NCBI RefSeq assembly: GCF_000069945.1
Contig: NC_010545.1
Coordinates: forward strand, 1,674,001 to 1,738,000
From: Corynebacterium urealyticum DSM 7109
GTDB taxonomy: Bacteria > Actinomycetota > Actinomycetes > Mycobacteriales > Mycobacteriaceae
Direction of reading: 5' to 3'
DNA: 64,000 nt
Below are positions 25,750 to 34,492 of this stretch, one piece after another; position 1 is the stretch's first letter; each line of letters starts with the position of its first letter. The notes under the pieces are model-generated. The model was not told the DNA's origin and ran no database searches. It saw only the letters and a program-made list of their open reading frames with translations. The position numbers and the translations under genes are program-made.

Positions 25750-26111
25750 TGACTCTCGAATCTTCACCTGCTTGGCCCTCCATCATTCTTGCAGCTATTT
25801 TGTTCGGAGACGCAGCACTCTCACTCAAACCCCCAGCATTCATCGAGGTCTGCCTCAGAGGAGTACGACTCCCTGCAGAGTGGTGGTGGACGCTTATCGT
25901 TATCAAGCTCCTAGCCGCAAGCGGGCTCATTGTTGGGCTCTGGGTACCAGGCATTGGAATAGCGACGATGGTTGGAGTCATCGCCTACTTCTGCGCTGCC
26001 GCCATCGCACATATCCGAGCCCATTTTCTAGGTAGCGAGTTTTGGGTGAATTGCTTAGGTATGCTCACGATCTCGCTAGGCGCTCTCATTGCAACACTAC
26101 TGATAGCCTGA
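25749..26111 (+). CDS. DoxX-like small membrane protein
   Basis: 120 residues starting in the stop codon of the TetR gene (TAATG). Four membrane segments (about 10-25, 44-66, 69-90 and 98-118) and the pattern IVIKLLAASGLIVGLW fit the DoxX-like family. Members are linked to thiol or oxidative stress, quinones or efflux, but no activity can be claimed. It is presumably the operon function controlled by TetR. Confidence 0.65.
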   Translation: MTLESSPAWPSIILAAILFGDAALSLKPPAFIEVCLRGVRLPAEWWWTLIVIKLLAASGLIVGLWVPGIGIATMVGVIAYFCAAAIAHIRAHFLGSEFWVNCLGMLTISLGALIATLLIA

Positions 26112-26316
26112 GACGACCAATTAACCGATTGCGTCCGCCCATTGGGGAGCGTCATTGCCCGCGCAGAGCAACCTACCGCGGGGTGTTGGTGACCCGCTGG
26201 CCGCCTACCGCCTCGCCGGTCTGCTCAACGGGTATGGGTAGCCTACCGGGGAGCAGGAAGCGGCTGCGGCGACCGCACTTCGTGTGCCGACAGTATGAGA
26301 AAGCCCCAGCCGATTG
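26112..26316. other. Degenerate spacer in the island
   Basis: No intact gene. One plus-strand frame near 26189-26240 reads GDPLAAYRLAGLLNGYG before stops, which could be a fragment of a repeat-type protein. Otherwise nothing is recognisable up to the IS3-type terminal repeat at 26317. Confidence 0.3.
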
Positions 26317-26895
26317 TGAACTGGTCCCGACAGTTGGACTGGTTTAATTCTAGGCGGTGAGGGGTTTAAGGGCCTGCTTCCGATATTGCATCGGGGTCAG
26401 GTCCAGGTGACTTACAGTGCCGGTGTAGGAAACATAGGGCCTGCGCTGGTGGAGCTTGGCCCGTAGATCCATCTGGTGCATGAGTTTGTCAATCAGTTTG
26501 TGGTTGACCACCCAGCCTGGCTACGTAGGTCAGGCAGGACCCTCGTGTGGTCGTAGCGATGTTTGTTTCGCTTGAACCCGTCCTGGATCGCCTGCTTGAG
26601 TGCCGCGTGCGTGTCCGGCTTGCTGAGTCGTTTTGGCGGTAGAAGAATGTCGTATGGCGCATACCTGCTGCTTCGAGGAGGTACTACCAGCGGTGTTGCG
26701 ACGTGAGGATGACAATCGCCTGGACCTTCAGGCGCGTCCCTGGCTCCTCAAGTCCCGCAATTTTTTTAGATAAGCGCTGTCCGCTTCCAGTCGCGCTACC
26801 TGACGGCGCAGCTTGTCTTCCTCGGTGAGAACCTTCGGTGCGGCTGAGTCTTTGGGCCTGTTATGTCATTGACACCGTCGGTAGAGCGTGCGATG
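26317..26895 (-). pseudogene. Internally deleted IS3-family element, left part
   Basis: Begins with a terminal repeat at 26317-26341 whose partner lies at 34645-34670 (both ends read TGAACTG...AGTTGGACTG). On the minus strand the end of an orfA (KLRRQVARLEADSAYLKKL) is followed by decayed orfB N-terminal sequence (VVNHKLIDKLMHQMDLRAK, RRPYVSYTGTVS) fused directly to an orfB C-terminal end (DLTPMQYRKQALKPLTA and stop). The catalytic core with the DDE residues is missing. The composite transposon at 26896-34492 is inserted in its orfA side. Confidence 0.65.
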
Positions 26896-26917
26896 TGAAG
26901 TGCTCCGGGTTTTGTTC

Positions 26918-27838
26918 CTAGGCATTCGCCTTGATTTCTATTTTCTCGTGATTTGGATTGCCAGTCCAAAACTCTCCTTCTACCTCTGTCGGCGTACGGT
27001 AGCCGAGACTTTGGTGAAGCCGTGATTCGTTCCACCACGAGACCCACTCAAACGTCGCGATCTCAACATCAACCACGTCAGTCCACGACCGCCTATGAAT
27101 GAGCTCATTTTTGTAAGAACCGTTGACGTTCTCGGCCAAAGCATTGTCGTAGGAGTCACCGACTGTCCCAGTAGAGGCAGTGATTCCATGCTCAGCAAGG
27201 CGCTCATTGTAGACAATGCTCACATACTGCGAGCCGTGGTCTGAATGGTGAATCAGTCCCGTTGTTTCCTTTGCGCATACAATCGCCTGGTTGAGTGCTT
27301 GTAGTGGCAACGCTTCCGTGCGCATCGTATCTGATAATGCCCATCCGACAATTTTGCGGGAGTACACATCGGTGACAAAAGCGGTGTAGACGAACCCATT
27401 ACCGGTACGGACGTAGGTAATGTCAGCCACCCATAACCGATTCGGTCCAGCGGCACGAAAATCACGGCCCACCAAGTCAGGGCGATTATCCGAGCCCTTG
27501 GACCTGCGAGTTGTCACAGGCAACCGGCCTTTACCTTTTCCACTGACTCCAGCAAGGCGCATCAGGCGAGCGGTTTGCTCACGGCCGATGTCGATTCCTT
27601 CACGGCGTAGAGCATGCCACATCTTGCGGATACCATAGACTGCGTAGTTTTCTTCATGGACCTCGGCAATATGCCTTGTCAGTGCGGCGTCACGAAGGCT
27701 GCGGGTACTTAATCCCCGGGCTTTTGACTGACGGTATCCGCGTGAGGAAATGAAGCCACCTTGCCGATTGCTCTTCAACGTCTGACAGATGAACTCGACT
27801 GTGAAACGATCCCGGTGTTCATCGATGAACTGGATCAT
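26918..27838 (-). CDS. IS3-family transposase OrfB (copy 1)
   Basis: 306 residues, an rve-type integrase core. The DDE triad is D139 (WVADITYV), D200 (HHSDHGSQY) and E236 (DNALAENVNG), the last two 35 residues apart as in the family. An HTH_21-like region (about 60-100) precedes the core. The start overlaps the OrfA stop (ATGA). A TTTTTTC run near the end of orfA could be a -1 slippage site making an OrfAB fusion. The gene appears intact. Confidence 0.92.
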   Translation of the reverse strand: MIQFIDEHRDRFTVEFICQTLKSNRQGGFISSRGYRQSKARGLSTRSLRDAALTRHIAEVHEENYAVYGIRKMWHALRREGIDIGREQTARLMRLAGVSGKGKGRLPVTTRRSKGSDNRPDLVGRDFRAAGPNRLWVADITYVRTGNGFVYTAFVTDVYSRKIVGWALSDTMRTEALPLQALNQAIVCAKETTGLIHHSDHGSQYVSIVYNERLAEHGITASTGTVGDSYDNALAENVNGSYKNELIHRRSWTDVVDVEIATFEWVSWWNESRLHQSLGYRTPTEVEGEFWTGNPNHEKIEIKANA

Positions 27839-28152
27839 TTCCGACGTTTGGGGTCGAGTTCCGACACGAAAAAAGCTGACGCGGCCTTCAATAACTCGTT
27901 AGTGTCGCGAAGCTCCTGATTCTCACGACGCATCTTGGCCACCTCTGCAACGAGATCTTCAGGTAAAGGATCAATTGCCCTGCCTTCGCGACGGGCCGCC
28001 TGAGCCCACTGCCGGGCAGTATGCCATGAGACACCCAGTTTCGGGGCCACGATCTTGCACGCTTCCTGCATGGAGATCCCCTCCGCCAGGATGCGGTCCT
28101 CAACAAGGCGGACCACCCGATCCTTGGCATCCTGGTCAAATTTCTTCGGCAT
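27835..28152 (-). CDS. IS3-family transposase OrfA (copy 1)
   Basis: 105 residues. An N-terminal helix-turn-helix of the HTH_Tnp_1 type (SMQEACKIVAPKLGVSWHTARQW) is followed by a leucine-zipper-like helix (about 72-95, EVAKMRRENQELRDTNELLK). It binds the terminal repeats and works with OrfB, whose start overlaps this stop by four bases. Confidence 0.92.
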   Translation of the reverse strand: MPKKFDQDAKDRVVRLVEDRILAEGISMQEACKIVAPKLGVSWHTARQWAQAARREGRAIDPLPEDLVAEVAKMRRENQELRDTNELLKAASAFFVSELDPKRRK

Positions 28153-28353
28153 GTTCCAGATTTTCCCATCTACTCAAACGGAACAAAACCTGGGACACTT
28201 CAAAGCACCGATCGTCCTAGCCAGCACTGACACAAGCAGCGCAACTGCTGCAAGCAGTAAAAACACTGGGACACTTTCGCCTATTAGCCCTGCCTAGTTG
28301 ATAGGGGTGATAGGGAAACAGGGCTTGAAGCGAGAGTTTTCTTAGTTTTATTC

Positions 28354-28686
28354 TTATCCAACCGTTTTAGGATTACGGGCGTAGGCCTTAAAAGCTCGCA
28401 CTATGCGGTAGTTCGTATTGGCTTCAATTACAGAGGAAAGTCTTTCTCCGTCAGCAATCCATTGGAGAGGATCAAAACTGCTGTTCCATCGCTGAGCGAC
28501 ACCAACTCTGCCGTCGCTTTGAAAATTTTTCCGCCATTCTCTGATCCATCCATCGAAGGTATGGGGTGAACTTTTTAAAGCTTGGTGGGCTGCAGAACAG
28601 AATGCGTTTTCTTCTGCTTCATCTACTCCCCAGACTGCTGAGGGTCTTGCATTGTCGGGGTAGATGATTACGTAGGTGTGTTTCAT
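28354..28686 (-). CDS. Small hypothetical protein, candidate immunity protein 2
   Basis: 110 residues; its ATG overlaps the stop of the gene before it (ATGA). It resembles that neighbour over the last ~45 residues: both show F-D-x-x-x-W-x-x-x-G, then I-E-A and a late R-x-F-x-x-Y. No membrane segment or signal, so it is cytoplasmic. Small, acidic, duplicated proteins directly downstream of a secreted protein with a variable C-terminus are typical of immunity genes. The 151 bases after it, up to IS3 copy 1, hold no gene, only a stretch (28258-28280) resembling an IS3 end. Confidence 0.5.
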   Translation of the reverse strand: MKHTYVIIYPDNARPSAVWGVDEAEENAFCSAAHQALKSSPHTFDGWIREWRKNFQSDGRVGVAQRWNSSFDPLQWIADGERLSSVIEANTNYRIVRAFKAYARNPKTVG

Positions 28687-29060
28687 GACAATGTTTTATT
28701 TGCAGGGACTAGGGGGATGGGGCGGTGTAGATAGTGTGCGAATCTTCTATCGACAGTTACATCAGCCTCTGCTTCTATCTGTCTTGCAATCCACAGCCCT
28801 TCTTGTAGCCAGCTGTTGAGGTCAAAGCCCTCTCTCCACCAAGAAACAAACGACGTACCAACACCATATCCATAGTTTTCGATCCAAGTGCGGTTCCACC
28901 GTTTTAAGATTTCGATTAGGCCAATGCTGAGGTGTAGGTCAGATGGCTGAAGGAAATCGTCTTCACGTTCGCGCTGTATGTCATCCCTTTCTGACCATAG
29001 TCCCCAATCCATCCCTTCTTCAGGAAACAGTGTGATTATCGTGGTAGGTACTTTCGGCAT
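28683..29060 (-). CDS. Small hypothetical protein, candidate immunity protein 1
   Basis: 125 residues from ATG 29060, with GGAAGGGA upstream; TTG 29069 is an alternative. It overlaps the 3' end of the secreted LGFP protein gene by 25 bases and the start of the next small gene by four, so all three are translationally coupled. The protein is Trp-rich (six or more Trp) and acidic, with no signal or membrane segment. The C-terminal part parallels its neighbour (GFDLNSWLQEG, then IEAEADV). No named family recognised. An immunity role against the upstream C-terminal domain is inference from gene order. Confidence 0.5.
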   Translation of the reverse strand: MPKVPTTIITLFPEEGMDWGLWSERDDIQREREDDFLQPSDLHLSIGLIEILKRWNRTWIENYGYGVGTSFVSWWREGFDLNSWLQEGLWIARQIEAEADVTVDRRFAHYLHRPIPLVPANKTLS

Positions 29061-30553
29061 CCTCCCCAATCCCTTCCGCCTCGGTCGTCATTCGTGTAGG
29101 CATTGTGCAGGGTAGAAGAGCTACTCCATACAATGGCGTAGCTTCTGACTTTAGAGTAAGTGTTATACCTTGTTTTAAGGTATGTCCCAGGCCTGCTTGT
29201 TTTATTGGTGAACTCTTGTGATAGGAGCGTATGTGCTACGCAGGTTTGAAAGTCTTCCCAAACCTGTCTCGTTATCTCCTCTTGAGGGGGCATGTGGTTA
29301 TCGGCAATATGCCAAAGATCCCTGCAGTATAGACTCACGCCAGAGTGGTGAAAAACGGTAAGTTTTCCGTTGTCATATCCGCCAATACACTCATGCATTC
29401 TATCAAAATTGTCTCCGATAACTTCCTCTGAATCAGTTGATCTACTGGCTGGCCGGCTGGCTCCGAAGGCTGATATTTCTTGGTATGCCGGAAGAGGAAA
29501 ATTAGGAGACCGGATAAGCCCTCGCTGAAAATACTGCAAATCCCCTCCGTCTTTAGTCGGTTTGATGTCTGCGGTCGGATACCCGTATTTTCCTTTTTCG
29601 AAACCGCTATTTGCCCATTCATACAGAACTGGACCATAGATAGGATGGGCTCCGGTTGCTGGAGACCAGTAGATAAAACCCCAGACAAACCTGCTGAATT
29701 TTCCAACTCCATCTGGAGTTGATGTCTCATCCTCGATTGGGTAGCTGAGCATTTGTCCTTGTTCGGCACCTGTCTCCAGCCACTTATCGTAGATTGCACC
29801 CTTGATAGCTGCTAGACCAGCAAGGGATCCATAGATGTGTCCCTTTGAGAAAGACTGTTTCCGGCCGGTTCCGTCTGGCAAAGCGAATTCATCGGTGGTG
29901 GGGTATCCCAGCTCACCTCGCTCCCAGCCATTGCGGGCCCAAACAACAGAAAAGTGCGTGGTAATCGGATGAGCGCCGGTTTGGGGGTGCCAGTAGATGA
30001 ACCCGTTGACGAACTCATTGCGACGTCCGACACCATCAGGAACGCCGAGTTCATTGGACTTCGGCCAAGTGAGGAAACTCTTTGGTCCACCGAGGGAATC
30101 GTACTTTTCCCGGATTTTTCCGCACACTTTAAAAGGGCTAGGCCAATACGTCCGACAGTTATCAACGGCGGCAAACGTCTGTACTCCAGAGCGTGTCTGC
30201 GTGGCTTGTTCTTTAGCCTCTTGGATTTCGGCTTGGTTAGCTTGTTCTTTCGTGAATCCACCGGGAATTTGTTCTTTATCGGAACGCATCTTCCCTGGAG
30301 TGATTTTGCTTTTGGGGTTGGTGGTGGGATGCCAGTTCTTACCTGTTTGGTTATCAACGTTGTTGTCGTCGAACCCCGGTTCTGTTGGTTCTAGGTTTTC
30401 TCGTCCGGGTGCGACCTGATCAGCGTGGTTGTCTGCTGGTGTACTGGTAGTTGTTGGTGGTTGTGTGGGGTGAGCCTGCACGGCAGGGGTGAACCCCATG
30501 CCGAGGGTGATGGCGAATAGGAAAGTGGTGATAATGCGAGATGGTCTGGCCAT
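29036..30553 (-). CDS. Secreted LGFP-repeat protein with an unrecognised C-terminal (toxin-like) domain
   Basis: 505 residues. A signal peptide (about 1-27, ending PAVQA) is followed by a Thr/Pro/Asn-rich linker to about residue 130. Four LGFP repeats of ~50 residues (about 147-350; hallmarks PxGxGRxxxF, GxIYW, GAHPI, GYP) follow. LGFP repeats are known in mycolata wall proteins and are thought to hold proteins at the envelope. The last ~130 residues (375-505) match nothing I know. They carry Cys389, 410, 438 and 499, a HHSG motif and a basic end (GCRKYLPR). Two coupled small genes follow. This is the layout of a polymorphic toxin: signal, wall-binding repeats, variable C-terminal effector, immunity. 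Low GC suggests transfer. Confidence 0.7.
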   Translation of the reverse strand: MARPSRIITTFLFAITLGMGFTPAVQAHPTQPPTTTSTPADNHADQVAPGRENLEPTEPGFDDNNVDNQTGKNWHPTTNPKSKITPGKMRSDKEQIPGGFTKEQANQAEIQEAKEQATQTRSGVQTFAAVDNCRTYWPSPFKVCGKIREKYDSLGGPKSFLTWPKSNELGVPDGVGRRNEFVNGFIYWHPQTGAHPITTHFSVVWARNGWERGELGYPTTDEFALPDGTGRKQSFSKGHIYGSLAGLAAIKGAIYDKWLETGAEQGQMLSYPIEDETSTPDGVGKFSRFVWGFIYWSPATGAHPIYGPVLYEWANSGFEKGKYGYPTADIKPTKDGGDLQYFQRGLIRSPNFPLPAYQEISAFGASRPASRSTDSEEVIGDNFDRMHECIGGYDNGKLTVFHHSGVSLYCRDLWHIADNHMPPQEEITRQVWEDFQTCVAHTLLSQEFTNKTSRPGTYLKTRYNTYSKVRSYAIVWSSSSTLHNAYTNDDRGGRDWGGCRKYLPR

Positions 30554-30734
30554 GGTGGGGCATCTTTCGCTGTAGTGGATGGTTAGAAATGAGCTTAGTG
30601 TGAGAAACGTATCTCGGGAATGAAAAATGGCTGACTAGTTGGAAAATCTTGCAAAATCCCAGGGAAACTACGGTTGCGTCCCTTAGTGTGGTGTAACGCT
30701 TACTGATGGTGGGCCCTTGAAAATAGTGAGGCGG
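30554..30734 (-). promoter_or_regulatory. Upstream region of the LGFP operon
   Basis: 181 AT-rich bases between the LGFP start and the IS256 element. A loose promoter (TTGCAA with CATTTT 19 bases on, minus strand, near 30655-30627) is possible. It ends in the 8-bp target copy TGAGGCGG (30727-30734). No gene seen. Confidence 0.3.
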
Positions 30735-32175
30735 GAGAGTGTCCGATTGTTTGTGTGCGGGGGCTTGGTTTACAAGTAGTCCGCGAATCGGTCGGGGTAT
30801 GCCACAGCTAGTTGGTTGATGGCTTGTTTCCACCCGGTGGCTTTCGCCCCTTCAACATAGCCGTTGCATTCGATGTCGCGCTTTGCTTTCTTCGCTCGCT
30901 GGGCAGCGCGCTTGTCTTCGATGTTGCAGATCATCAGCCACAGCGTTTTCAGCGCCGCGGTGTCGTTCGGGAATTGCCCGCGGTTACGGGTAGCTTTACG
31001 CAGTTCAGCGTTGAGCGATTCGATCGAATTCGTGGTGTAGAGCACCCGGCGGGCCGCTGGCGGGAACTGTAAAAACGGCACGAACCGGTCCCAGGCGTCG
31101 CGCCAGACTTTGACCGATTGCGGGTATCTCTGGCCCAGTTCACTGGCCTGGAACGCGTCCAGGGCGTCGCGGGCGGTGTCCTCGTTGGCGGCCGTGTAGA
31201 CCTCACGTAGCGCACGGGAGACAGATTTGCGGTCCTGATGCGACACCCACCGGTTCGAAGCCCGAATCAGGTGCACAATGCAGGTTTGCACCATGGAATT
31301 CGGCCAGGTTGCCTCGACAGCTTCCGGCAAGCCTTTCAGCCCGTCGCAGCACACGATGAACACGTCCTGGACGCCACGGTTGGCCAGATCCGCGCACACC
31401 GATGCCCAGAATGCAGCGCCTTCATTATCGGCAATCCACAATCCCAGGATGTGCTTGATGCCGTCCATGTCGACACCAACCGCCATGTAGCAGGCCTTAT
31501 TGACCACGCGGTGACCGTCACGGATTTTCACGCGTAGCGCGTCGAGGAAGATCACCGGGTAAAACTCGTCGAGCTGGCGGTTTTGCCAGATCATGACCTC
31601 GTCTAACACCGCATCGGTGATCGTGCTGATCGTATCCGGGCTCATATCCACCCCGAGCGTGGTCGCGAGGTGATGCTGAATATCGCGCACTGTCATCCCA
31701 CCGGCGTATAGCGAGACGATCATGTCGTCGAGCTCTGTGAGCCGCCGTGCGCCCTTGGGCACCATCTTCGGAGCAAACGTGCCGGCACGATCCCTGGGCA
31801 CGGTCACTTCCACCGCGCCGTAGCCAGAACTGACGGTCTTGGTGTACGACCCGTTGCGGTGATTGCCGCCGTGCACGGGTTCAACCTGGGCTTTGGACTT
31901 GCGGTCGGAGTGGCTATAGCCCAAATGCGCATCCATCTCCGCCTGCAGACCAGCGTTGATTGATGCCTGCAACAAGCCTTTGACCAGGTCGCTTGCATCA
32001 TCAGCGGAGGTCGACAGCTCGCTGATCAGGCTAGCCAGCTCAGGATTTTCCATCAGCTTCTCGCTGATCTCGTTGACCCTCGCCGGGTCATGGCCTTTCT
32101 TCGGTGACACAGTAGTCATTATCGGTGACACTCCTTCTCGATCAGAGCCTCACACACAAACTTCCTGACACCCTC
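30735..32175 (-). mobile_element. IS256-family insertion sequence, complete
   Basis: 1441 bp bounded by 8-bp direct repeats TGAGGCGG at 30727-30734 and 32176-32183, the usual duplication size of this family. Terminal inverted repeats begin GAGAGTGTCC and GAGGGTGTCA and share GTTTGTGTG further in. One intact transposase gene. It was inserted just upstream of a second, truncated IS256-family transposase gene, so it is the younger of the two. Confidence 0.88.
30770..32119 (-). CDS. IS256-family (mutator) transposase, intact
   Basis: 449 residues from ATG 32119, with AAGGAG upstream; GTG 32131 is an alternative. Full-length mutator-type transposase with DDE residues D193 (IFLDALRV), D259 (VCCDGLKG) and E367 (NSIESLNAELR). 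The zinc-like C-x2-H motif of the family core is present (QTCIVHLIR). It should be able to mobilise its own element. Confidence 0.92.
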   Translation of the reverse strand: MTTVSPKKGHDPARVNEISEKLMENPELASLISELSTSADDASDLVKGLLQASINAGLQAEMDAHLGYSHSDRKSKAQVEPVHGGNHRNGSYTKTVSSGYGAVEVTVPRDRAGTFAPKMVPKGARRLTELDDMIVSLYAGGMTVRDIQHHLATTLGVDMSPDTISTITDAVLDEVMIWQNRQLDEFYPVIFLDALRVKIRDGHRVVNKACYMAVGVDMDGIKHILGLWIADNEGAAFWASVCADLANRGVQDVFIVCCDGLKGLPEAVEATWPNSMVQTCIVHLIRASNRWVSHQDRKSVSRALREVYTAANEDTARDALDAFQASELGQRYPQSVKVWRDAWDRFVPFLQFPPAARRVLYTTNSIESLNAELRKATRNRGQFPNDTAALKTLWLMICNIEDKRAAQRAKKAKRDIECNGYVEGAKATGWKQAINQLAVAYPDRFADYL

Positions 32176-32233
32176 TGAGGCGGCCATCGTCAGTAACCTT
32201 TCGACTCCACGACCACATCTCACCGAAAGGCAC

Positions 32234-33185
32234 ATGACGATGACCGCTGCTCCGCATTCTATCGACCCGACAACCTATCTGGATGATGTGCTGACCCAAG
32301 CGTCGCCGGATCTGATGCGGCAGATGCTGCAAGGGTTTATCAACCAGATCCTCTCCGCCCAGGCTGATACCGTGTGCGGGGCTGAATACGGTGTTGCTTC
32401 CACCGAACGGGTCAACCACCGCAACGGGTACCGTCACCGCGACCTCGACACCAGAGTCGGCACAATCGATGTGGCAGTGCCGAAGCTGCGCCACGGCGCG
32501 TTGTTCCCGGACTGGCTGCTCGAGCGAGGCTCACGTGCCGAACGCGCACTATCGACCGTGATCGCAACCTGCTATCTCAAAGGGGTTTCCACCCGCCGAA
32601 TAAACGATCTGGTGGCAACGCTAGGGATTTCCAACATGTCGAAATCGCACGTCTCGCGGATGTCGGAAGAACTCGACGCGATGGTCGCAGATTTCAAAAA
32701 CCGCCCCCTGGATCCCGGTGGGTATGCCTACCTGTCGTGCGACGCACTCGCGATCAAGGTGCGGGAAGGCGGCCGGGTGGTTACATGCTGCGTCCTTTTG
32801 GCCACCGGGGTCAACGCCGACGGCTATCGCGAAATGCTCGGCATGCATGTCGCCACCGCGGAATCCAACGCGTCGTGGAAAGGCTTCTTTCAGGACTTAA
32901 AAGCCCGCGGGCTTCGCGGTGTTTTCCTTATCACCAGTGATGCTCATGAGGGCATCCAGCACGCCATTTCTGACGTGCTGCCCGATGCGTCGTGGCAGCG
33001 CTGTCGCACCCATTTCGCGAAAAACCTCTACGAAAAGGTCCCGAAGACACAGTGGCCGATGGTCTCTGCGATGTTCCAGACAATCTTCCAGCAACCCGAC
33101 GCTCAATCCACCTGGGGACAAGCCCGCGAAGTCGTTGATCTACTGGAACCAAAGTTCCCGTAGGTTGCGGCCTATCTAGAAGAGT
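32234..33185 (+). pseudogene. IS256-family transposase, truncated and with a nonsense codon
   Basis: A second, different mutator-type transposase starts at ATG 32234 (AAAGG upstream). D residues in YLSCDALAIKV and LITSDAHEG are present and the C-x2-H motif reads RCRTHF. The frame hits TAG at 33161-33163 after LLEPKFP, yet the same frame continues sensibly (VAAYLEEL) until the IS3 copy at 33186 cuts it. About 100 C-terminal residues, with the catalytic Glu, are absent. It is therefore inactive twice over. No remainder is found elsewhere in the window. Confidence 0.8.
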
Positions 33186-33207
33186 TGAAGTGCTCCGGGT
33201 TTTGTTC

Positions 33208-34128
33208 CTAGGCATTCGCCTTGATTTCTATTTTCTCGTGATTTGGATTGCCAGTCCAAAACTCTCCTTCTACCTCTGTCGGCGTACGGTAGCCGAGACT
33301 TTGGTGAAGCCGTGATTCGTTCCACCACGAGACCCACTCAAACGTCGCGATCTCAACATCAACCACGTCAGTCCACGACCGCCTATGAATGAGCTCATTT
33401 TTGTAAGAACCGTTGACGTTCTCGGCCAAAGCATTGTCGTAGGAGTCACCGACTGTCCCAGTAGAGGCAGTGATTCCATGCTCAGCAAGGCGCTCATTGT
33501 AGACAATGCTCACATACTGCGAGCCGTGGTCTGAATGGTGAATCAGTCCCGTTGTTTCCTTTGCGCATACAATCGCCTGGTTGAGTGCTTGTAGTGGCAA
33601 CGCTTCCGTGCGCATCGTATCTGATAATGCCCATCCGACAATTTTGCGGGAGTACACATCGGTGACAAAAGCGGTGTAGACGAACCCATTACCGGTACGG
33701 ACGTAGGTAATGTCAGCCACCCATAACCGATTCGGTCCAGCGGCACGAAAATCACGGCCCACCAAGTCAGGGCGATTATCCGAGCCCTTGGACCTGCGAG
33801 TTGTCACAGGCAACCGGCCTTTACCTTTTCCACTGACTCCAGCAAGGCGCATCAGGCGAGCGGTTTGCTCACGGCCGATGTCGATTCCTTCACGGCGTAG
33901 AGCATGCCACATCTTGCGGATACCATAGACTGCGTAGTTTTCTTCATGGACCTCGGCAATATGCCTTGTCAGTGCGGCGTCACGAAGGCTGCGGGTACTT
34001 AATCCCCGGGCTTTTGACTGACGGTATCCGCGTGAGGAAATGAAGCCACCTTGCCGATTGCTCTTCAACGTCTGACAGATGAACTCGACTGTGAAACGAT
34101 CCCGGTGTTCATCGATGAACTGGATCAT
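33208..34128 (-). CDS. IS3-family transposase OrfB (copy 2)
   Basis: 306 residues, the same protein as in copy 1 (DDE residues D139, D200 and E236). Apparently intact. The start overlaps the OrfA stop by four bases. Confidence 0.92.
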   Translation of the reverse strand: MIQFIDEHRDRFTVEFICQTLKSNRQGGFISSRGYRQSKARGLSTRSLRDAALTRHIAEVHEENYAVYGIRKMWHALRREGIDIGREQTARLMRLAGVSGKGKGRLPVTTRRSKGSDNRPDLVGRDFRAAGPNRLWVADITYVRTGNGFVYTAFVTDVYSRKIVGWALSDTMRTEALPLQALNQAIVCAKETTGLIHHSDHGSQYVSIVYNERLAEHGITASTGTVGDSYDNALAENVNGSYKNELIHRRSWTDVVDVEIATFEWVSWWNESRLHQSLGYRTPTEVEGEFWTGNPNHEKIEIKANA

Positions 34129-34442
34129 TTCCGACGTTTGGGGTCGAGTTCCGACACGAAAAAAGCTGACGCGGCCTTCAATAACTCGTTAGTGTCGCGA
34201 AGCTCCTGATTCTCACGACGCATCTTGGCCACCTCTGCAACGAGATCTTCAGGTAAAGGATCAATTGCCCTGCCTTCGCGACGGGCCGCCTGAGCCCACT
34301 GCCGGGCAGTATGCCATGAGACACCCAGTTTCGGGGCCACGATCTTGCACGCTTCCTGCATGGAGATCCCCTCCGCCAGGATGCGGTCCTCAACAAGGCG
34401 GACCACCCGATCCTTGGCATCCTGGTCAAATTTCTTCGGCAT
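34125..34442 (-). CDS. IS3-family transposase OrfA (copy 2)
   Basis: 105 residues, the same as OrfA of copy 1, with helix-turn-helix and leucine-zipper-like helix. Intact. Confidence 0.92.
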   Translation of the reverse strand: MPKKFDQDAKDRVVRLVEDRILAEGISMQEACKIVAPKLGVSWHTARQWAQAARREGRAIDPLPEDLVAEVAKMRRENQELRDTNELLKAASAFFVSELDPKRRK

Positions 34443-34492
34443 GTTCCAGATTTTCCCATCTACTCAAACGGAACAAAACCTGGGACCCTTCA

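Larger units (their letters stand above)
26896..28202 (-). mobile_element. IS3-family insertion sequence, copy 1
   Basis: 1307 bp with imperfect terminal inverted repeats (TGAAGTGCTCCGGGTTTTGT at the left, TGAAGTGTCCCAGGTTTTGT at the right, read inward). It encodes OrfA and OrfB in overlapping frames. It looks identical to the copy at 33186-34492 except near the outer right end (for example A versus C at 28197/34487). No 3-bp target duplication flanks this copy alone. Confidence 0.9.
26896..34492. mobile_element. Composite transposon: two IS3-family copies flanking toxin-immunity-like cargo
   Basis: Two 1307-bp IS3-family copies in the same orientation bound 28203-33185. The three bases left of copy 1 (26893-26895) and right of copy 2 (34493-34495) are both ATG, while the inner flanks (AAG after copy 1, AGT before copy 2) do not match. 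That is expected if the whole segment moved as one unit making a 3-bp target duplication, although a chance match is 1 in 64. It is nested in the older IS3-family remnant whose ends lie at 26317 and 34670. Confidence 0.55.
33186..34492 (-). mobile_element. IS3-family insertion sequence, copy 2
   Basis: 1307 bp, same orientation and apparently the same sequence as copy 1 except at the outer right end, where TGGGACCCTTCA replaces TGGGACACTTCA in the terminal repeat. It truncates the IS256-family transposase on its left. Its right flank ATG matches the left flank of copy 1. Confidence 0.9.

Noticed and set aside
30554..30734. A possible fourth gene upstream of the LGFP gene
   Set aside because: No frame of useful length with a start signal; the stretch is AT-rich leader ending at the IS256 target copy.
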